Assembly: GCA_016296485.1 (NCBI GenBank)
Contig: JAEDJF010000048.1
Coordinates: forward strand, 1-10,448
Source of the DNA: Oscillospiraceae bacterium
Lineage (GTDB): Bacteria; Bacillota; Clostridia; Oscillospirales; Ruminococcaceae
DNA: 10,448 nt
Direction: 5' to 3'
Shown here: piece by piece, positions 6,687-10,448 of the stretch
How positions within the stretch are numbered: position 1 is the stretch's first letter
How the letters are laid out: each line of letters starts with the position of its first letter
The notes under the pieces: generated by a model
What the model was told of the DNA's origin: nothing
The model's database searches: none
The model's input: only the letters and a program-made list of their open reading frames with translations
Translations under genes and position numbers: made by a program

Positions 6687-6709
6687 TTTTGGAAAATATG
6701 TTGTAATGT

Positions 6710-6738
6710 ATTATATTCGCTTTTTCGCCCAAAGTCAA
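6710..6738 (-). promoter_or_regulatory. Strong promoter of the riboswitch-ATPase transcript
   Basis: On the minus strand TTGACT (6738-6733), a 17-base spacer and TATAAT (6715-6710), which is a near-perfect sigma-A promoter. The predicted start near 6703 is about 17 bases upstream of aptamer helix P1, giving a leader of about 175 nt. A strong constitutive promoter fits control by attenuation downstream. Confidence 0.85.
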
Positions 6739-6785
6739 CGAAAAAATTGGAAATTTACAAATTATTAAAATCCGTCCGCGCCGAA

Positions 6786-8282
<1,497 letters not shown>

Positions 8283-8314
8283 AATGAAAAACCCCCTATC
8301 TTTTGCCGCTAAAT

Positions 8315-8323
8315 TGTGATAAT
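8315..8323 (+). promoter_or_regulatory. Possible extended -10 promoter for the hydrolase gene
   Basis: TGTGATAAT fits the TGn-TATAAT extended -10 at all but one position. There is no good -35. The predicted start near 8330 gives a leader of about 68 bases before ATG 8398. It overlaps the opposing glpK promoter region. Weak call. Confidence 0.3.
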
Positions 8324-8326
8324 ATA

Positions 8327-8355
8327 AATATAGCAAAAAAAGCCCACGGTTTCAA
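8327..8355 (-). promoter_or_regulatory. glpK promoter
   Basis: On the minus strand TTGAAA (8355-8350), a 17-base spacer and TATATT (8332-8327). The predicted start near 8320 leaves about 38 bases of leader before TTG 8282. The -35 overlaps the edge of the palindrome at 8353-8364. Confidence 0.65.
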
Positions 8356-8364
8356 TAATTATTG
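8353..8364. promoter_or_regulatory. Perfect 12-bp palindrome, candidate operator in the glpK/hydrolase intergenic region
   Basis: CAATAATTATTG is a perfect inverted repeat that overlaps the glpK -35 element and lies between the two divergent genes. Nearby, ATTGTGA occurs twice in the same orientation (8313-8319 and 8361-8367). These are positioned to let one regulator act on both genes, but the regulator is unknown and AT-rich palindromes arise by chance. Confidence 0.35.
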
Positions 8365-8397
8365 TGAAGTATGTTAAAGGAAGGTGAAAAAATCACA

Positions 8398-9327
8398 ATG
8401 ACAAAGCACAGCGAATTTTACTTTCCGTCCTCCGACGGAAAGACGAGCATCCACGCCGAGGAATGGCTCCCGGAGGGGGAGATAAAGGCGGTTTTGCAAA
8501 TCGTCCACGGAATATCGGAGTACGTCGGGCGCTACGCCCCCTTTGCGGAATTTCTTAACGAGCACGGCTTCGCCGTCATCGGTCACGACCACCTGGGTCA
8601 CGGAAAATCCGTCGCCGAGGGAGCGCCGATGATTTATTTCGGCGAGGAGGACGGCTGGAAAAACGTCGTTGACGACGTCCATAAGCTCCGCCTCATGGGC
8701 GGCGAAAAATTCCCCGGCGTTCCCTATTTCATAATGGGTCACAGCATGGGCTCCTTTATTACGAGAACCTACCTTATCCGCTACCCGGGGGAGGTTTCCG
8801 GCGCGATAATCATGGGAACCGGGCAGCAGAGCCCGCTCCTTATCGCCGGCGGAAAGCTCGTGGCGAAAATGGTCGGCGGCAAGGGCGGCTACGACAAGAC
8901 CAGCGACATGGTGACGAACCTTGCCTTCGGCTCATATAATAAGTCCTTCGCTCCGGCAAGAACGAATTTCGACTGGCTCTCCGTAAACGAGGAGAACGTC
9001 GACAGGTATATTGCCGATCCCCTTTGCGGCGGCGACGCTACCGTGGGGCTTTTCCGGGATATGCTCGGGGGGCTTTCGTTCATAAGGAAACAGGAAAACG
9101 TAAACAAAATGGATAAAGCGAAGCCGGTGCTCTTCATTTCCGGCGACAAGGACCCGGTGGGCGATATGGGCAAGGGCGTAAAAGCCGCCTATGAAACCTT
9201 TAAGAAGGCCGGGATTTCCGACCTTTCGCTGAAGCTCTATCCCGGTCTTAGGCACGAGATACTCAACGAGCGGGAAAAACAGGAGGTATATGATTATATC
9301 CTCGGCTGGCTCGAAAAAAGAATCTAA
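8398..9327 (+). CDS. Alpha/beta hydrolase of the monoacylglycerol lipase / lysophospholipase type
   Basis: A 309-residue serine hydrolase with the Hydrolase_4 (serine aminopeptidase S33-like) layout: oxyanion loop VHGISEY (36-42), GHDHLGHGKS (62-71), nucleophile elbow GHSMGS (Ser116), acid in SGDKDP (Asp252) and base in LRHEILNE (His286). The cap region lies about 142-235. There is no signal peptide, so it is cytoplasmic. Members cleave monoacylglycerols or lysophospholipids, though substrates vary. I chose ATG 8398 because the only ribosome binding sites (AAAGGAAGG, 8376-8384, and AAGGTG, 8382-8387) lie downstream of the alternative ATG at 8371. It is divergent from glpK. If it is a monoacylglycerol lipase, it would release the glycerol that GlpK phosphorylates; that link is inference from position only. 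Confidence 0.85.
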   Translation: MTKHSEFYFPSSDGKTSIHAEEWLPEGEIKAVLQIVHGISEYVGRYAPFAEFLNEHGFAVIGHDHLGHGKSVAEGAPMIYFGEEDGWKNVVDDVHKLRLMGGEKFPGVPYFIMGHSMGSFITRTYLIRYPGEVSGAIIMGTGQQSPLLIAGGKLVAKMVGGKGGYDKTSDMVTNLAFGSYNKSFAPARTNFDWLSVNEENVDRYIADPLCGGDATVGLFRDMLGGLSFIRKQENVNKMDKAKPVLFISGDKDPVGDMGKGVKAAYETFKKAGISDLSLKLYPGLRHEILNEREKQEVYDYILGWLEKRI

Positions 9328-9360
9328 AAAAAGGAGTTCCCGCAAGGGAACTCCTTTTTT
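9327..9360. terminator. Bidirectional terminator between the hydrolase gene and the convergent small gene
   Basis: A perfect 15-bp stem, AAAAAAGGAGTTCCC with GGGAACTCCTTTTTT, around a GCAA tetraloop. A/T runs on both sides make it work in either direction. It touches the stop codons of both convergent genes (hydrolase TAA 9325-9327; small gene TAA 9361-9359). Confidence 0.92.
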
Positions 9361-9622
9361 AAAATTTGATTTTCACCAAATCGCCGGATGCGCTTTCGAC
9401 ATTTACAAGGCACCAGTCCGGGTGGCTCGCTTTGAATCTGCTAATGTAGCGCCCAAGCTCAAGAACGGTTTCGGCGCTAACGTTACAGCCGCCCCGTTTT
9501 GAAAGCTCGTCGTTTATTTTACGGGCGACGAGCGGGGCGACGAAGCGGTTAAATATCAGACAGCTCGGAAAGATAAAGAAAAGGCGCAGTTTGTTTTCGG
9601 CGGATTTTATCCTTATTTTCAT
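9359..9622 (-). CDS. Small conserved hypothetical protein, partner of the adjacent XRE regulator
   Basis: An 87-residue protein of no named function. It starts with a short charged beta-like segment (MKIRIKSAENKLRL), then FIFPSCLIFNRFVAPLVARKI (about 17-37), which is hydrophobic but interrupted by Pro, Asn and Arg, then helices, and ends with VNVESASGDLVKIKF. I recall similar small proteins encoded directly after HTH/SHOCT-like regulators in Clostridia. The start ATG at 9622 has GGAG 6 bases upstream and lies 3 bases after the regulator's TGA, so the two genes are surely co-transcribed. The C-terminal strand pattern V-x-V-x4-GD-x-V-x-I also occurs at the end of the regulator, suggesting related folds. 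It could be a co-regulator, or membrane-associated through residues 14-30; neither is shown. Confidence 0.75.
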   Translation of the reverse strand: MKIRIKSAENKLRLFFIFPSCLIFNRFVAPLVARKINDELSKRGGCNVSAETVLELGRYISRFKASHPDWCLVNVESASGDLVKIKF

Positions 9623-9625
9623 AGC

Positions 9626-10120
9626 TCACTCCACGAAGATGTTGACGGTATCGCCGTCGTGGGTGCTGACTTCTACGATATTTCCCATGGCGCCCTTTTC
9701 GACGAGCTCCATCACCTTGTTGAGGTCGATGTTTTTTATAGACTCGTTGCCGGTAAATTCGGATATGTCCATACCGCTGTCGAGGAAAACCTTGACAAGC
9801 CCCATCGGAAGATTGACGCGCACCTTGTCCCCTTCGTGTGTGTCGCAGATAATTTTGAGCATCATATCGTTTATGTCCTTGCGCTCTTCCTCCGGGACGT
9901 ATATTATCTCGGGCTCCGCTTTGCCGGAGAGAAGGGCGTCAACCGTTACGCCGAAAAGCTTCGCAATTTCAGGAAGAAGGAGTATATCGGGGCAGGAGAC
10001 GTCGTTTTCCCATTTGCTCACCGCCTGGGCGGAGACGCCGAGCTTTTCGGCGAGCTCCTCTTGGGTAAGGCTGAGTTTTTTTCGCTGTTCTGATATTCTT
10101 TTTCCAAGTGTGGATTCCAT
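9626..10120 (-). CDS. XRE-family HTH transcriptional regulator with C-terminal SHOCT-like region
   Basis: A 164-residue DNA-binding protein. Residues 6-62 form a Cro/C1-type HTH (KRISEQRKKLSLTQEELAEKLGVS, split as scaffold helix 1 and helix 2, then AQAVSKWEND as the recognition helix, and LLLPEIAKLFGVTVDALL). Residues 63-82 are a linker. Residues 83-164 contain two similar GD-x-V strand motifs (EGDKVRVNLP, about 96-105, and DGDTVNIFVE, 155-164) flanking two helices, typical of the SHOCT-like tails seen on such regulators. ATG 10120 is chosen because AAAGGAG lies 10 bases upstream; the frame can be extended upstream to 10216, but across the predicted promoter. It is first gene of an operon with the 87-residue protein. 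Repeated CAACC/GGTT elements upstream suggest autoregulation. Confidence 0.88.
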   Translation of the reverse strand: MESTLGKRISEQRKKLSLTQEELAEKLGVSAQAVSKWENDVSCPDILLLPEIAKLFGVTVDALLSGKAEPEIIYVPEEERKDINDMMLKIICDTHEGDKVRVNLPMGLVKVFLDSGMDISEFTGNESIKNIDLNKVMELVEKGAMGNIVEVSTHDGDTVNIFVE

Positions 10121-10151
10121 TTCAGTAAAGCTCCTTTCGTTTGATGCCTCA

Positions 10152-10180
10152 AGTCTACCATTCGCAGCCTCAAAAATGAA
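10152..10180 (-). promoter_or_regulatory. Proximal promoter of the regulator operon
   Basis: On the minus strand TTCATT (10180-10175), a 17-base spacer and TAGACT (10157-10152) preceded by TGG, so an extended -10. The predicted start near 10145 gives a 25-base leader containing AAAGGAG. One copy of the repeated operator-like element abuts its -35. Confidence 0.5.
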
Positions 10181-10182
10181 CG

Positions 10183-10200
10183 AACCAAAGGTTGAAAAAG
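10183..10200 (-). promoter_or_regulatory. Operator-like element, proximal copy
   Basis: On the minus strand CTTTTTCAACCTTTGGTT, containing the inverted repeat AACC-TTT-GGTT. It matches the distal copy at 16 of 18 positions and lies immediately upstream of the proximal promoter's -35, a usual place for an autoregulator to bind. Confidence 0.45.
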
Positions 10201-10218
10201 CCACTTTTTGGCTCAACC
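10190..10218. repeat. Inverted repeat GGTTGA...TCAACC
   Basis: GGTTGA (10190-10195) and TCAACC (10213-10218) face each other across 17 bases. An inner AGCC/GGCT pair (10199-10202 and 10210-10213) could extend the hairpin with an A-rich bulge. It shares its left half with the proximal operator-like element, so it may represent a third half-site and not an RNA structure. Confidence 0.35.
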
Positions 10219-10255
10219 AAACGGCAACTTTCCTCCGCTTTTTCGGTTTTTTCTC

Positions 10256-10275
10256 TCAACCGGAGGTTGAAAAAG
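10256..10275 (-). promoter_or_regulatory. Operator-like element, distal copy
   Basis: On the minus strand CTTTTTCAACCTCCGGTTGA, containing the inverted repeat TCAACC-TCC-GGTTGA with 6-bp arms. The 11-mer GGTTGAAAAAG (plus strand) is shared exactly with the proximal copy, 75 bases away. It lies between the distal and proximal promoters. Confidence 0.45.
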
Positions 10276-10332
10276 GGAAAATGGGTTGTTTTTAAAGCAT
10301 TTGCGCCTTTATAAAGACAGAATATAGGTACT

Positions 10333-10360
10333 ATTGTACTGCAAAACGCGAAGAGCACAA
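10333..10360 (-). promoter_or_regulatory. Possible distal promoter of the regulator operon
   Basis: On the minus strand TTGTGC (10360-10355), a 16-base spacer and TACAAT (10338-10333). The -10 lies inside GTAC-AATA-GTAC, a small palindrome. A transcript from here would run about 205 bases before the regulator ATG and would cross both operator-like elements. Confidence 0.4.
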
Positions 10361-10376
10361 TATACGGAAATATCCG

Positions 10377-10408
10377 AAAAAAGGCGCCCCGCAATGCGGG
10401 GCGCCTTT
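10377..10408 (-). terminator. Rho-independent terminator of the gene entering from the right
   Basis: A perfect 13-bp GC-rich stem AAAGGCGCCCCGC/GCGGGGCGCCTTT with an AAT loop. On the minus strand it is followed by a run of six T; on the plus strand the T-run is broken (TTTCGCTTT). It therefore mainly ends minus-strand transcription. Confidence 0.9.
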
Positions 10409-10418
10409 CGCTTTGGAA

Positions 10419-10448
10419 TCAGTCCGTAAGGTCCTGGGTCATATAGAT
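10419..10448 (-). CDS. C-terminal tail of an unidentified protein
   Basis: On the minus strand the last 30 bases read IYMTQDLTD followed by TGA (10421-10419), 11 bases before the strong minus-directed terminator. This spacing is what a gene end looks like. Nine residues are too few to identify the protein. Another frame is open here but would run through the terminator, so it is less likely. Confidence 0.4.
   Translation of the reverse strand: MYMTQDLTD

Larger units (their letters stand above)
10121..10376. other. Regulatory region upstream of the XRE operon, no gene seen
   Basis: About 255 bases without a credible gene. Reading frames here lack ribosome binding sites and cross the repeated elements. 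What it holds is two candidate minus-strand promoters, two near-identical CAACC/GGTT elements and one extra half-site. I cannot exclude a small RNA reading rightward from near 10335 to the terminator at 10377-10408, but no good promoter supports it. Confidence 0.5.

Noticed and set aside
10183..10275. CRISPR array or phage attachment site made from the repeated CAACC/GGTT elements
   Set aside because: Only two copies, internally palindromic, with no regular array, cas genes, integrase or tRNA; position upstream of an HTH regulator fits operators better.
10170..10394. Small hydrophobic minus-strand frame of 74 codons upstream of the regulator
   Set aside because: It starts inside the terminator stem, has no ribosome binding site, and runs through the promoter and operator-like repeats.

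Overview
The window looks like a chromosomal stretch from an anaerobic, low-GC-lineage Gram-positive bacterium (Clostridia, probably Oscillospiraceae/Ruminococcaceae-like). This rests on strong AGGAGG-type ribosome binding sites, TTG and GTG starts, sigma-A promoters (TTGACT-N17-TATAAT and relatives), a lipobox-bearing carboxypeptidase, stand-alone murD and asnA genes, and a yybP-ykoY-type riboswitch ahead of a P-type ATPase. Codons are rich in G/C at third positions. No genus can be assigned from sequence alone. I see no phage, insertion sequence, CRISPR array, tRNA or rRNA.

Layout. Bases 1-299 (minus) hold the N-terminal third of MurD, cut by the window edge. A divergent intergenic region (300-512) carries back-to-back promoters for murD and for asnA (513-1517, plus), which ends in an intrinsic terminator. 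A second plus-strand unit follows: a CBM9/DOMON-like protein (1705-2283), the 16S rRNA methyltransferase RsmE (2298-3032) and a VanY-type D,D-carboxypeptidase lipoprotein (3029-3871). The last two overlap by four bases. A bidirectional terminator separates this unit from a convergent P-type cation ATPase (3909-6527, minus).

The ATPase has a strong promoter, a leader of about 175 nt that I read as a yybP-ykoY (Mn2+) aptamer, and an expression-platform terminator. The terminator's 5' arm is the same sequence as the 3' strand of aptamer helix P1, so an ON switch (Mn2+ bound, terminator blocked) can be drawn directly from the sequence. The pump is therefore more likely a Mn2+ (or Mn2+/Ca2+) exporter than a pure Ca2+ pump. 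Upstream of it on the same strand is glycerol kinase GlpK (6786-8282), with its own promoter but no clear terminator. Divergent from glpK is an alpha/beta hydrolase of the monoacylglycerol lipase/lysophospholipase type (8398-9327). A glycerol-releasing enzyme next to a glycerol kinase is a plausible metabolic pair.

The right end (minus) holds a two-gene operon: an XRE-type HTH regulator with a C-terminal beta-rich/helical domain (9626-10120) and an 87-residue partner (9359-9622) whose ends resemble that domain. Its roughly 300-bp upstream region carries two near-identical copies of a CAACC-N3-4-GGTT element and two candidate promoters, which suggests autoregulation. The last 30 bases contain the probable tail of another minus-strand gene before a strong terminator.

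Most of the window is ordinary housekeeping DNA. The parts that deserve attention are the Mn2+ riboswitch/ATPase unit, the regulator-partner operon with its repeated operator-like sites, and the tandem heptad linker of the carboxypeptidase.
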